This document shows positions 21,612-32,935 of a stretch of DNA of 64,000 bases, piece after piece. Source of the stretch: Niebla homalea (lineage: Eukaryota; Ascomycota; Lecanoromycetes; Lecanorales; Ramalinaceae); the NCBI GenBank assembly GCA_019925105.1, contig JAHGAU010000033.1, forward strand, positions 124,001 to 188,000, written 5' to 3'. The number at the start of each line of letters is the position of its first letter. The first letter of the stretch is position 1. The notes beneath the pieces are model-generated. The model did no database searches. It worked only from the letters and a program-made list of their open reading frames with translations, and was not told the DNA's origin. The translations under genes and the position numbers were made by a program.

Positions 21612-23621
21612 ATGACGAGGAAAAAGTTGAACCTCACCCCCTTGGACCACCTGATGCCTCGCCGCTATGCCGTCGAGCTTCTTTACTTTCCCCGCTCCAA
21701 TCCTAATATCGCTGCGATCGCCTCGAATCTGAAGGCCAGCCTCAAGCGCACCTTTGATATTCTGCCCATCCTCTCAGGGACTGTGCAATCAGAAAAAGAT
21801 CCTCGGCGCCGCCAGGAAGGCACTCTGTGCGTCGACGCGCCCTGGATGGATGTCAATGACATCTTCGTCGCCAACGATCTCACCCACTGCGAGGATCTCA
21901 TCTATGCCGATCTCCAACGTGAGCACTTTCCAATGACTACGACTGAACGGTACAACCTTTACTCGGTCCTGTTCACGATCGGCGGGGATATGAAGACGTT
22001 GCCGGCACCGGTGATGATGGCTCAGGTGAACTTCATTCGTGGCGGCATGGTTCTGGCGCATTGCTTGCATCATTCCTTTATGGATGGGCTAGGTGGTGCG
22101 ACAATCATGGGATTGTGGGCTGCGTTCTGTAGGGGTGAGGATGGAGGGAAGTTGCTGACAGAGAGTATGTGGGACAGGAGTCGTTTGATGCAGGGTGATG
22201 AGCATGTGGATTCGAAATCTTTTGGTGAGTATATTGATAGCTCACGAAACACCCCCGCCATTCCTCCAGCAGCAGATAGCAAGGTTGAGCGCAAGCAGAC
22301 GGTGGGTGAATGCAAGGAGCATCATTCGCAGTCTGCGCTTCAAGCCGACAATGGATTCGAGGAGCAACAAACGACTGTGCCTAAGGGAATCAAGCAGAAG
22401 AGGGAAGTTGATACCGAGATTTTCTTCTTCTCTCATGCCCGTCTCGCAGCGCTCAAGGCCGCCGTTTCCGCGGCCTTGCCGAGAGAAGATCCTACGTCCG
22501 CGATAGAGACACCAGCAGCAATGCCAGGCGAGGGTACTCAAATAACTCACCAACCCCCCGGCCAACTGAACAACGGCAGTGTCGTTGACAGCGTCTCGCA
22601 AAACGATTCTCTCTCATCTCGACCATACATCTCCACGAACGATGCTCTATCTGCCCTGCTCTTCACCTATATAACAGTGGCTCGATCCTCAACCTCGACC
22701 CTTTCCTCCTCCAACCCCAGAGCATCGGCACCGAATACCTCCCACCGCCCTGCGCTGCCCCGCACTGTCCCCCTGGGCCTCACCGTGTCCGGCCGGCGCC
22801 TGCTCACCCCGCCCCTCCCAGAGACCTACATCGGCAACGTCTCCCTCTTTTGCCACCTCAACATCTCCCTCCCCTACCTTGCCCCCTCGACCAAATCAAG
22901 CCATACCATGCCAACTTCCCCGGTGTGCACAACACCCCCGCAGGACCCATCTCATCCACACACACCAGCAATGACCCCAGACATCCCCACGATAGCAAGT
23001 ATAGCCTCCCGCATCCGGGCACGGCTTCTGGCGCTCGATGAGAACTACGTGCGTGGCTTGATCGACGCGTTAGACCGTGTGAGTGACCTGGCCAAGGTGA
23101 TGCCAGCCTGTCGGCACTCTAGCCCTGGTGCCGATGCGGCCGCACCTATCCTTGGCCAGCGACGTGACAATGGTAATGATATTTCTTCGACTAGACGAGC
23201 GGATGAGTTGACCGCTGGGGGAAGCAAAGAAGGTCAAGTCTCCTCGTCGTCGCCGTCGTCACTGTCGTGGGACTTGATGATCACGCCATGGACGACACAA
23301 GGGTATTATGGCATGGACTGGGGGGCGGAGCTGCTGGGAGGGCATCGCGGTGGGCTTCTTTCTGGGGAGGAGGCTCATGCCGAAGGGGGGGTCGAAAGCT
23401 ATCGCGGCGGCGTGCGCCTGGGAAAATGTGAGAGGGTCCGGATCCCAAAGGTTCGATGGGAGGCCTGGGATGGCGTTTGTATTGTGCTGCCGAGATTGGA
23501 GGGAGAAGAGGATGAGGAGAAAGGGGGGTTGGAAGTCATGATTGGATTGGAGAGAGGAGTCATGGAGCGGTTGAGGGGGATGGAAGAATGGTGCAGATGG
23601 GCGGAAAGAAGATGTAGTTGA
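21612..23621 (+). CDS. BAHD-type acyltransferase (trichothecene 3-O-acetyltransferase-like)
   Basis: Intronless, 669 aa from the ATG at 21612. I prefer this start because family members begin close to the LTPLDHLMPR motif; an in-frame ATG at 21573 adds 13 residues. Family role: transfers an acyl group from acyl-CoA to a hydroxyl or amine. Visible signatures: N-terminal LTPLDHLMPRRYAVELLYFP-type strand, catalytic HHSFMDG (residues about 153-159) and MDWGAELLGG near the end, corresponding to the family DFGWG. Odd: it is longer than the usual 450-550 residues. Two low-complexity, Pro/Ser/Thr-rich inserts (about 22210-22620 and 22860-23250) account for the excess. As the last co-directional gene after the glycosyltransferase, it probably acylates the cluster product. 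Confidence 0.82.
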   Translation: MTRKKLNLTPLDHLMPRRYAVELLYFPRSNPNIAAIASNLKASLKRTFDILPILSGTVQSEKDPRRRQEGTLCVDAPWMDVNDIFVANDLTHCEDLIYADLQREHFPMTTTERYNLYSVLFTIGGDMKTLPAPVMMAQVNFIRGGMVLAHCLHHSFMDGLGGATIMGLWAAFCRGEDGGKLLTESMWDRSRLMQGDEHVDSKSFGEYIDSSRNTPAIPPAADSKVERKQTVGECKEHHSQSALQADNGFEEQQTTVPKGIKQKREVDTEIFFFSHARLAALKAAVSAALPREDPTSAIETPAAMPGEGTQITHQPPGQLNNGSVVDSVSQNDSLSSRPYISTNDALSALLFTYITVARSSTSTLSSSNPRASAPNTSHRPALPRTVPLGLTVSGRRLLTPPLPETYIGNVSLFCHLNISLPYLAPSTKSSHTMPTSPVCTTPPQDPSHPHTPAMTPDIPTIASIASRIRARLLALDENYVRGLIDALDRVSDLAKVMPACRHSSPGADAAAPILGQRRDNGNDISSTRRADELTAGGSKEGQVSSSSPSSLSWDLMITPWTTQGYYGMDWGAELLGGHRGGLLSGEEAHAEGGVESYRGGVRLGKCERVRIPKVRWEAWDGVCIVLPRLEGEEDEEKGGLEVMIGLERGVMERLRGMEEWCRWAERRCS

Positions 23622-24883
23622 CGTGGGGCGTCGACGCTTGTCTCACGTGCTCTTCTGATGGGGTCTTTGTACATAGACATCTTTTTCAAGATGTTGTGTC
23701 CTTGAATCTACGTCCTAGATGGTGTATGAGCTTTTGTTAGCGGCTTTACACCTTTCACAGCTCTCATGTCTAATAATGTATGTCATGTGAGATGACGATT
23801 CTTGACGCCTCCGCTTGCGATGTCAGCATTTCTCACCATAACAGCAGCCTTCGTTTTCAAATAAGGTGTGCGACCAGATGGCCTCACCCGTGGACGGCGC
23901 TATGCCTTTCCACGCCTTCTGGATCTCTTCTCGCATGAACACCCAATCGTCATCATTTCGTTGGGAAGCAAATGGTCGGTAGCCCAACCGGTACGGCTGC
24001 ATCGATCAAGCATGCTCCCGAAACTAGCTCTCCCCTCTTCCACCCACTGGATTTTCAAATAAATGCGCCAGCCAGATCCTGAACACTAACCCATAGAGAG
24101 CTGATCCCTATATTTCATCCCCCCGTGCCTCATTATTGATCTTCATCCTCATCCCCACTTCCCCACCTCTGCTGGAATTAGCACGAGCACCATAGAAGCT
24201 AAAAGCAGCTCCATCCATCTCTTTGGCTGTCCTCAGGCTCGAGTTCGACAGTCTCTTTAAAGCACCAGCCTTACCATCTACCCCCAAATTTCACCAAACA
24301 AAACCTCAATGACTGGGGAAATCTGCAATATCTTCCCATACAGATGATTCGAAAGAGCGCCGTATCGCGAGGCAAAGGAACGTGCTAAAGACTTGGAATC
24401 TTTGATATTTTCGCCTAGATTGAAGACCCGGAACTTCCGACTCGCAAGAGCCCCTGCATCGATCGTCATTACAAAGGGGATGCTACTTTGTACCTCTTCT
24501 CGCCGCACGGAACGCTTCCAGCTACAGCCCGTAACTTCATCCAAAAGAATCTAAACCTACGCCGCGAAGATAGAACGCACCACACTTTAGCCGAAGCTCC
24601 AAAGTATCGAGGTTATATATCCAGACCCGTCCTGTTGAAAAGAAAAAGAGCTCGGCGCGGATATCGATTCCGACAACCGAGGCGGGGGCCAAAATGTTGG
24701 GAATAGTTTTTAACATGCATGACCGTATGACGTAAGCTTCTCTCGGGGCGTTCTTTTTTGTTGCGGTTCTTGATTATGACCGAATGGTAGCGGAGAGATA
24801 GAAGAAGGCTATAAATTCGTTGATGATGGATATTTTAGAAACAGTTTCCACATAGCCGCAATAATCCGCAGGCATTGCCATGC
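23622..24883. other. Mostly non-coding, with a possible decayed coding fragment
   Basis: No complete gene. On the minus strand, 24690-24550 reads in frame as a coding-like segment (IDIRAELFFFSTGRVWIYN), and 24544-24278 continues in another frame as RKFRVFNLGENIKDSK and similar. Together they could be two exons or the broken end of a gene. No family recognised. The rest (23622-24250) shows nothing recognisable. Confidence 0.25.
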
Positions 24884-25725
24884 TCACCAGCCAAGGCTTT
24901 TATAGGCTGCTCCCATCACCCGCCTGAAACCCGACACAGCCTTCAACTCCTCTTCCATCCCCGTCACTTTCGCCAGGAACCGCTCCTGGGACTCGGAGAA
25001 CCTCTGCTCCATCGCCAGAAGTCCCGCGGCCAAGCGCTTGATCTCCTGCTGTTGCTTCACCACCTCATCACGAGCCTCCTCAATGATTCCCTGCAACATA
25101 TGATACTCGGAGCCAGAAAGATCCTCGATGCGGAGAGGCCCTTGGTGCAGAACCTCCTTGGACTGTGCATCGTTGTCTTCATGGTCGTACCTGCGCTTCT
25201 TCGATGAGCCACAACCAGCAGTGCCACCACCAGCCGTGCCACCACCAGCCGTGCCACCAACAGCCGTGCCACCACCGGCCGTGGCGGCAGTAGGGGTAAC
25301 AGGCGCGGATGTAGGCGTGGGCGGCATAGGCACGATGCTCTCGCCGCCGTTCATCATATTGTCGATATTGGCTTTGTTAAGGAAATGCTGGGTGGGTGTT
25401 GTTATCGGGGTCATTGGTGGCCTCTGTGCTTGGAGACCAAGGTCGTAACTCGCTTGATCCACTGAGGAACCGGCTTGATGGATCTGTCAGCAAGAAGACC
25501 GATCGCTGGGGCTGCCTGGATGCACGAACATGGTCCCCACAGTGGTAGTGTCAAATCGAGATCAGCATACGCTTGTTCATCCCATGCCGGCCCAAGTGTC
25601 TGGAGCCAGGAGTCGTCCTGGTAATTGGAGGTCTCTCCAGAGGCATACGTGTTCTGCTAAAGTGTCAGTCGGTTCTATCTTTCAATGGGACGATGCGAGG
25701 AGGAGGACATCACCTCGTTCGACAT
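24884..25725 (-). CDS. Hypothetical protein with Gly/Thr/Ala repeats and C-terminal coiled coil
   Basis: Model: exons 25725-25714 (only MSNE), 25653-25530 and 25461-24884, summing to 714 nt, 237 aa. Intron 1 starts GTGATG and ends CTGACACTTTAGCAG; intron 2 uses a weak GTTCGT donor and is less certain. The N-terminal half is acidic and Tyr/Trp-containing (SNYQDDSWLQTLGPAWDEQ). The middle is Pro/Thr-rich with five GGTAG-type repeats, followed by a basic KKRRY patch that could be a nuclear signal. Residues about 155-215 form a likely coiled coil (IIEEARDEVVKQQQEIKRL). No known domain. It could be a small nuclear regulator, but this is speculative, and the gene lies just outside the cluster. Confidence 0.55.
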
Positions 25726-27251
25726 GTTGAGGTATCAAGAGACGATGCTTGGTAAGTAGGACACTGATGTTGTTAATGAGTGAAAGGATCTTTGACGTAT
25801 GCGGAAGTTTGACTTTTCTCGAATCAGTTCTTTCCTGTGCCAATTTCGAGTATATGCTGATCTTCCTGAAGCGCGTTCCCACCCCTTTATAGAGCCTCTC
25901 TCTTCAAGCAAGGTCAACCTTGGAGGTCTGGCGCCATCGGCCTATTGCCCTTCCGCTTACACATCAAACTTATTTCCTCACGCGAGGTGGAGAAAGTCTC
26001 CAGGACCGCTGGCCTACCAAGTGCAGGGAAGCGCTCGATGGATATGCAGCGGTGTGCTGGAAGCCGCTCTACAGTCGCTAGAGCCAGAGCGTTAGCTGGC
26101 CATTGCATCAACGCTCTCCAGCGCATTACTAGCTATTGCTATGGTTGTTCTTCTGATGCCGCATCACAGAGTTCGTAGCTGTAGTGCAGCCTGGAACGCC
26201 AATTCTGCTATACTGCATTCCATGACTTTGTTCTAGACAGAAGTCCGCCAGCCTGCAAAACGGCTGTCGGAAGCCGCTCTGAACGCGCTACAGAACAGCA
26301 ACGTTATGAATCTTTTACTACGACGGACACATGAGAGATCCCTAAGATTGCTGTGTCGCTGTCGCGCGAATTGCAAGGAGCCAAAATCGGTTAACTTAAG
26401 CCTGCACTACGCTGAAGCTCTTGATGATGATTACTGAACGCCAACCGTGTTGCTGCACGCCGACTGTCCTTTTCCGGACTGCAGCCGCCAGTCGACATAG
26501 CGGCGTGCGTGCTTGAACGCTAGAGGTCTATCCACATGCCCCTCTCCAGATTGCAACCGCCAGTCGACATGGCGGCGTGCGTGCTCGAACGCTAGAGGTC
26601 TATTCACGGGCAGCAGCTCTTCCCTACAGTAGCAACATGGGATAGACCTGGTGTCGCTGCCATACATAATGCGGGCAACACGGAGATGTATGTCGGAGCT
26701 TGCTTCTGGCTATCAACGCAGTTGCCAATAACTTTCTTGGAGGTAGAGCTCCAGGACAATGTTAGGGAGAGTCAAGCGCCGTTGGGCATCAGCTTGAATG
26801 ATGATGGGATATATAGGAGCGATAGCGCCAGGACTCTACAAACGAAACCTGATAAGGATTCAATGCGTCAGAGCGGTAACGCAAGGATTCCCTGCCAAGA
26901 TATGTCGCAACCAGTTTGGTTTATGTTGGGGCATTTCCATGCCTTATGAGGCTCTCCCCTTTATGGCAAGAAATCACCTGCAAATCTTCCATCTTTACCG
27001 TCAAACACAAGAGGGGAATTCACCACAAAGGGGAGCACCTCATCAGCAGCTCGTCCTTGAACATATCTCTATCATCATCACAATCTTGCAATATGATGCG
27101 GCCCTTCGCCATCGATTATCCCGACTCTAACCATGCCTGCGCATCATCAATCAACCATGCAGACGTCATCGTCCATACATGCTGCACTCTCAACTGCGTC
27201 CAACAGCTTAACGCCAGTATCCAGCCGGCTCCCGATCCAGAAAGTCCACGC
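25726..27251. other. Non-coding / decayed region
   Basis: No gene could be supported. The region contains scattered related segments (GGAAGCCGCTCT at about 26058 and 26270) and the 72-bp tandem duplication listed separately. The short frames are not conserved-looking. Confidence 0.4.
26463..26606. repeat. 72-bp tandem duplication
   Basis: Two adjacent units, 26463-26534 and 26535-26606, share blocks such as CCGCCAGTCGACAT, GGCGTGCGTGCT and GAACGCTAGAGGTCTAT with about ten differences. The unit is a multiple of three, and on the minus strand both read in one open frame (26667-26431) as (N/D)RPLAF(E/K)HARR(H/Y)VDWRLQSG. I recognise no domain. Confidence 0.8.
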
Positions 27252-27809
27252 ATGATGGACGAGGAACACGAGATGCGATCCCACCACCAATTAAAACAGC
27301 TGGGCAGCCACCACCGCCTGAACCCGACCACGTGGGAGGAAAAGGATCTGGTGAGGGACCTGGACGCCATCCAAGCGAGGATGGAAGCCGATCATTGCCG
27401 CCGCATCATGGAGGTGCGGAAACCGGAGGAAGAACGGCAGAGGTTGTTGAAGATGAATGAGATATGGGTCTGGGTGTGTGAGGTGGCGGACGATCTGGAC
27501 AAGGCTACTCCTCCACGCAAGAAGGTGGCGTTCAGCGGTGTTGGTGTTGGTGCTGGTGCTGGTGCTGGTGCTGGTGGTGGTGCTGGTGGTGGTACTGGTG
27601 GTACCGGTGACTCTCAGCAGGTGGGAAGGGGTGATGAGGCGAAGACGAAGATGAAGGCGATGACGAAGATGAAGGCGATGACGAAGGCTAAGACGAAGGC
27701 GACGCGGTCCGAGAAGGTTGCATCGGTCATTCATTGTGGTACATGGGTGGAGAGAACTCGTGGTGGGTTGCGCTTGGTCAGGAAAAGGAGCGAGAGGAAG
27801 AAGGAATAA
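27252..27809 (+). CDS. Hypothetical charged protein with Gly-Ala repeat
   Basis: 185 aa from the ATG at 27252; the frame is open further upstream to 26916, but that part does not look coding. The N-terminal 90 residues are charged and probably helical (WEEKDLVRDLDAIQARMEAD). A GV/GA/GGT repeat follows, encoded by a GGTGCT microsatellite (27540-27605). After it come a KMKAMTKMKAMTKAKTKA lysine repeat and a basic C-terminus. The layout resembles the coiled-coil gene at 24884-25725 (glycine linker plus helical part), but no sequence match is evident. No known domain; it may be a lineage-specific gene. Confidence 0.4.
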   Translation: MMDEEHEMRSHHQLKQLGSHHRLNPTTWEEKDLVRDLDAIQARMEADHCRRIMEVRKPEEERQRLLKMNEIWVWVCEVADDLDKATPPRKKVAFSGVGVGAGAGAGAGGGAGGGTGGTGDSQQVGRGDEAKTKMKAMTKMKAMTKAKTKATRSEKVASVIHCGTWVERTRGGLRLVRKRSERKKE

Positions 27810-29858
27810 GATTGGGACAGCGGTGACTGGGTGCCTCACAATAGATTGATGCAATTGGTGTGCGGCCATACTATTTTCCCATGATATAACTCGTCACAGA
27901 GAATGAATCATGATCTTAAATGCTGCAATGCAAAGGAACCATTTGCGATTAGATCCCATACTCCGAGAGCAAGCAAGCAAGCACGCATATACCCTCAGAA
28001 AGTAGGCTTTAGAATGTCATATCGAGGTTGCGACCATTGGCTCCTGGTAAATCTTCAGATCTCAAGCTAACGGGACGTAGGTCATGTCCTCCTCGTCTTC
28101 CTGGCAAACACTCCACAGTAAAGGCTCCGTTCTGGTTGACAAGGAATCAAGAGATTGAGAAGCAGCATGTAACAATATTGATGTTGAACTCTCCGGTCTT
28201 CTCCGGTCTTTTTGGCCATCTCTTCCATTTTCCTCACTATTAACCTCAGCAATCCCTTAGCTCATGCAAGGGGGCAGGGAGATCACGGCAGCTTTGTGGA
28301 TTCCCATCTTTGCACGGAGAAGGAGGTTTGAACCCCACTTGGCATATACTGGTCGTGCTATGTCCTCAACAAGAAAAGAAGCTCGAAGATGAGCAGTGGG
28401 GCGAGAATGATTCAACAGCGCCGCAGTAGCTTGACAGCCTTGATCATGGCCATCACTGTCCTTGCTCTTCATTCCCCTGACGGGGGCGCCGACCGCTATG
28501 CAAGGGTTGAGACCGGGGAAGGAGGGGAGACAAGGGGTGTTGTCGAAGGGATTCATCCTTACGGATTCGACCATCTCGAGTATATTCCAAAGCCCAATGA
28601 CGCCAACGTTCCACCCTGTTTCACCCCTTGCCTGCGGTTGCTGAGGAAGAAGCGCCCAATTGGTGGATAGTTGTACATGGGACCTTCCTCGCTAACAAGG
28701 TTGACATCTTCATCCATGCATGGTAAGACTTGGTCCCTTCGCTCAACCAAGACCCTTGTACTTTTGCCCTGCTTCGATCTTTTGCGTTCTCCTTCGGCTC
28801 CCTCGAAGGTCTTCCTGGCATACATGGTCGGGGTTCCTGACCCGGCACGGATGCAGCTGTTTCCACTGGGGCCAAGGTCCGCTGAATGATCTGAGCCATA
28901 TCCGTAGCTAAGGCGATTGCGCGACTGCCTGGTCCTCGTGGTGGTAGTTGTGCAAAGAGGGAGGTCATGCTAGCTGCCGGTACTGATTCCAAGATGTTGA
29001 GGGCCTTGATGGCTGGTGCGATTGCGCTCTAAGCTTCATTCTTTCTGCTCCCTTCAAGAGGAGCAGTAGACGCTCCGGAACGCTTGTCGGTAGGCTTGAT
29101 ATCTCGAGAAGCGGAAGGGGAGGAAGCAGCTTTTTCGCCCTGTGTTGTACACGGGGATCTTCGCTTCATCATTGTTCGCCGCCTCCGTTGCATTGAACGC
29201 ACAGAAAGCTCATCATGTGCGTGTATTTCTCAGGTCCAGCTCTTTCAATTTCAATCTCAATCTCCTCCACCCTCCACGATTGCGATCGGGCAGATGCGAG
29301 GAACAAGGAGGCGAAGCCCAAAGGTCAGGGTTGATTGCTGGCGCCATGCGGTTTGACTGAAAATGAGCTCTTGGAGTGCCTAGTACCTATGGGGGCTTAA
29401 GCATAGAATTGGTAGGCGCGAGATGCTTCAGACGTGTGCTTGTGCTTGTGACTGCAGCAGTCGCCGCAAGTATCGAGAATGTTGAGAGATGGCGGACTGA
29501 TTGACAAGCTCGACAAGATAGAAATAGATGGAATCTCATGCTCCCTCGGAAGAGACTTTGAAAGCAAGCTCGTCTCCTGCAAAAATAATTGCAACGCGTA
29601 CGCGCCAAGATCAAAAATCCCCCCCCACTATGATCTCAAGATATCTTTAACTCTTTACCACGATCCTAAATGAAGAAAATTTTGGTACTAAGACTGTTCA
29701 TAAAATTTTACTCTACACTTTCAATACCAAGAATATTAGCTGAAACCCACTTCTTCATAAACTGTAAAGGTGATGCCAGGCTGCCCACGTTGCAATTAAA
29801 TTTGCAGGATAAGGCTGGCGCCCGGAAGTCATGGACAAACTAGTCCGAATATAGTCTA
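27810..29858. other. No supported gene
   Basis: Several overlapping frames of 60-123 codons on both strands (for example 28992-28621 minus and 28389-28670 plus) have no recognisable domain and no clear winner. A minus-strand frame from 28992 (MESVPAASMTSLFAQLPPRG and onward) is the most protein-like, but I cannot support it. A poly-C run at 29619-29626 and AT-rich sequence precede the miniature element. Confidence 0.35.
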
Positions 29859-30138
29859 CGGATCGTGGCACTAAAAGTCCGGGAGTACGCTAAAATCTCG
29901 AATTATAGTTATTTATTCTCGGCTGTAATCTAAGGGTATCAAGTAAAATACAACAAGCTCCGGGCCCCACTACCTGGAGGACAGACCTCGAAGCGCCGCT
30001 TAAGCTAGCGTACTCCAGCGGCTACAGGGACCTTCATAGGGAGTACTCACTGGGGGGCTGATTACAACCGTAAATTCCATTAAATACATCACTAAGCTGA
30101 ATACAGAAGATTCAGATTCTAGCGTACTCCACGATCCG
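29859..30138. mobile_element. Tc1/mariner-type MITE, 280 bp, TA target site
   Basis: Terminal inverted repeats CGGATCGTGG (29859-29868) and CCACGATCCG (30129-30138), each bordered by TA (29857-29858 and 30139-30140). The inner part of the repeat, GAGTACGCTA, follows directly on the right end but is displaced by 14 bp on the left end. It contains a second GCGTACTCCAG block near 30009. No transposase. The TA borders and 10-bp perfect ends fit a non-autonomous Tc1/mariner/Fot1-class element. Confidence 0.7.
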
Positions 30139-30336
30139 TACCTTATTGGCCATCTTTATTCGTTTGGATGATGATCAAATATTCACATTCTTGATGATCT
30201 TCCATTCAACATGAACAGCTCGAGATATATGTATCTGGTTGCTGGTATATGTGCTTCTGCGTCAGCATAATGTACTAAAGCTCTTGTGCCTGTACTTACA
30301 GTTGTACTGATAGTGAGAGGCCGGCTGAGCACTTAA

Positions 30337-32935
30337 GTGGGTTGGCCATGCATGGCACGACTAAACAATCACCCAGAGATCCGCCAATCTCAGCAGGTCG
30401 AGCGACGGAGCGAGCGACGGAGTGCACGACCGACTAGGCAACAGAGCAAGCAACAGATTGAACAGCAGAATGAGGACCAGAAAGACCACCAGAATGACCA
30501 ACAGAGTAACCAACAAAGTGAACAACAGGATGAGCCAGAAAGTGAGGCAGAGACGAATGTTGAAGAGAGAGATGTCTCATCAATCATCCAATCTTCCCAC
30601 CCTACTCGAAACAGCTTGACTACTGAGGCCCAGTCAATGGTCGAATTAGAGGCAGTCTTCAATAGCACCGACCTGGAACAATTTCTGACCACCTCAGACC
30701 TGAAGCAAGCCCTTGATCTCGGGCAAAAAATCATCGTCGGGAGGTCTCAAATTGCCGAAGCAGTCAACTCGCAATGCGCGGTCGACATATCGGTGGTGTG
30801 GAATGTGGTTGACAAATTGAACTCCACCCATCCAGACGAGCTTCCTACTATAACCAAGTGGCAAGAGGACATTGCTTAACGGTAAGAACATTGACTATTA
30901 TCTTCGATTGGCTGAGAAAACCTTGATGCGGCTTTCGCAGTACAATAAGCGCATCTTTGACAAGTGGGGCGTCCTGCCTACTCAGATTCTTCCAAGGGAC
31001 AAATATTCGGAGAAGCGGCCGCTGTCTAAAGGGACCTTGCAAGCCATGGCCAAATTGGCAGATCTCACATCGAGGGAAGAAAGCCAGAAGATCTTGACCG
31101 ACATCATTGAAAGGAGGAGCAACCTCGATACAAGGTCATCGTATGAGAGGCACGAGCCATACCTGTTGCCCGCCGACATTAAAACTGCTATAGCGACCAG
31201 AAAGGACAGAAAGCGAAATCATGACGAGATTGAAAGTAGCACGGATTCTAGAGGTCTGACAGCTGGACTGAAACGACCGAAAAGAAATCCTACTACTTCT
31301 GTACAGGCGAAGAAGAAGGGCGACGAAGACAACAGCGCATCTATGGCAGAGGGGGCGCGAGTGAGGACTCGTACCAACAGCGAGTCCCTCGGCCACTCGC
31401 AATTCGAGACGTCACCATCTTCAAGCTGTAGTCATAGAAGTGCCGTCAATGGCCAGGATAAATTGGATTCGTTTGACGCCGCAGGAATCCCCCAGCCGTC
31501 CACTCCAACAAGATGTGGTACTGCTACTTCTGAAATGTCGGATATGAGTATTGAGCTACCGCGAAAGGCTCCAATTCCAATGACCGATTTCCAATCTCCT
31601 GACTTGCCAACTTTCCAGCTTGGGTCGAATGGTTCATCTCCGCTTTCATCGCTCGCTGGATCTCATGACAGCCAGGACCTCTCTCCTCCAGCGTCACAGC
31701 CTCTCCAGGGTGCGGATAGTCCGATATATGTGGATGATGGTCCCCTGGATCCCAAATCAGCGCAACTTTCGACCGACCAGGGAACCGTGCTTGCCACCCT
31801 CAATCCGAAAAGCAAGCTTTCATCGACAGTCATTCATGAGTGTCTGAAATTTTGCGTACCCAAGGAGTGCCACCTTATCGATCCGCTTTTCTTCAATTCA
31901 ACTTTCCCAGATAGAACGAGTCTACGTCGACCGCTTGCGAATGAAGTCAACCGCATCTTCATGCCCTTGCATGACGCGCAGCTGGTACACTGGACACTGG
32001 CAGTGATTACGTTGAAAGACGCCTCCATCTGTGTCTATGACTCGCTCGCTCCCAAGAGTATCGATGGGGTCCTTGCCAAGAGGCTGCAAGACTTTGCACA
32101 AGGCATAGCCCCGCAGCTCCAGGTTTGGACTGTGCAATCAGCGGTTTGTCCTGAGCAATCAAATGGCTACGACTGCGGTATCCATGTTATCGCCAATGCC
32201 GTCTTCCTGATGACGAAGACGGGCCAACCTCATCATCATGACTGCGACGCTTGGCGGTTGGTATGTCGTGCCCTCGTCGGAGACTGTACTGAAGACCCGA
32301 AACTGGACGAATTGCCGCAATTTTCTTGTCCAGAGGGTGGAAAAGGCCACCAGCAAGCGGTCAAGAATTCTCTGCTCAATACCGATGAAGATCCACTGGC
32401 GGTTGCTCTACATGTGACGGGTCAGTTCACGCAAAAATATCTATCGGATATGCAAGCTCAAAAGGAAAAGCTAAAGGCCCTCCACAAGTCCGCCGTCGCA
32501 ATCATGAAAGTCATCAAAGATGTTCGTCGGCAGCGCAACCTAGAGACCTACTTTATGGCTGAGCAGCTCCTCGAAGATCAAAAGCATTATACCGAACATG
32601 AATCTCTCATTGAAAAGTACAGCAAACTCGCCAACGGCTTCCTCAGCCAAGATGCCCTCTCCAACATGCGATCAACACAGGCCGTCATAAAGCATCAACT
32701 CGATGAAAAAGCTACGAGGAAGCAGTCGGCGCATGCGAGCATGCTAAAGTCGAAGGCTTTGGTGGAGGTGGTTGGGCAAATCACGAAGCGGTATGATGAT
32801 CAATTGAGCGAGTTGGAGACTGCGAAACGGGAACATCTCCAGACCGCTCGAACATGGCGAGAAATGACCGCAGATGCACTACACAAATTTGACGAAGTTT
32901 TTGAGGCGCAGGAAGATCGCGCTGGCTTGTGTTGA
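30337..32935 (+). CDS. Ulp1/C48-like cysteine protease with coiled-coil C-terminus, frame break near 30860
   Basis: Two plus-strand frames overlap: 30337-30879 (180 aa) and one open from 30854 to 32935. The first has a Gln/Asn/Asp/Glu-rich repeat region (NDQQSNQQSEQQDE). The second carries the C48 core: His in LVHWTLAVI (about 31987), Asp in CVYDSL and catalytic Cys in NGYDCGIHV (about 32173), followed by about 190 residues of predicted coiled coil. Family role: hydrolyses SUMO or other ubiquitin-like conjugates. The frames join either through a one-base frameshift around 30870 or through a 66-bp intron (GTGGTT at 30801 to AAG at 30865, with CTATAAC as branch site). Ulp1 domains of this kind are common in fungal transposon-derived (KDZ-type) genes; no transposase is visible here. 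Confidence 0.7.

Noticed and set aside
26431..26667. CCYC at the start of a minus-strand frame as a zinc-finger
   Set aside because: No second metal-binding pair at proper spacing, and the repeated unit lacks conserved Cys/His pairs.
27291..27869. Minus-strand frame of 192 codons (Ser/Thr/His repeats)
   Set aside because: Antisense of the microsatellite-bearing plus-strand gene; its composition is a by-product of the repeat.
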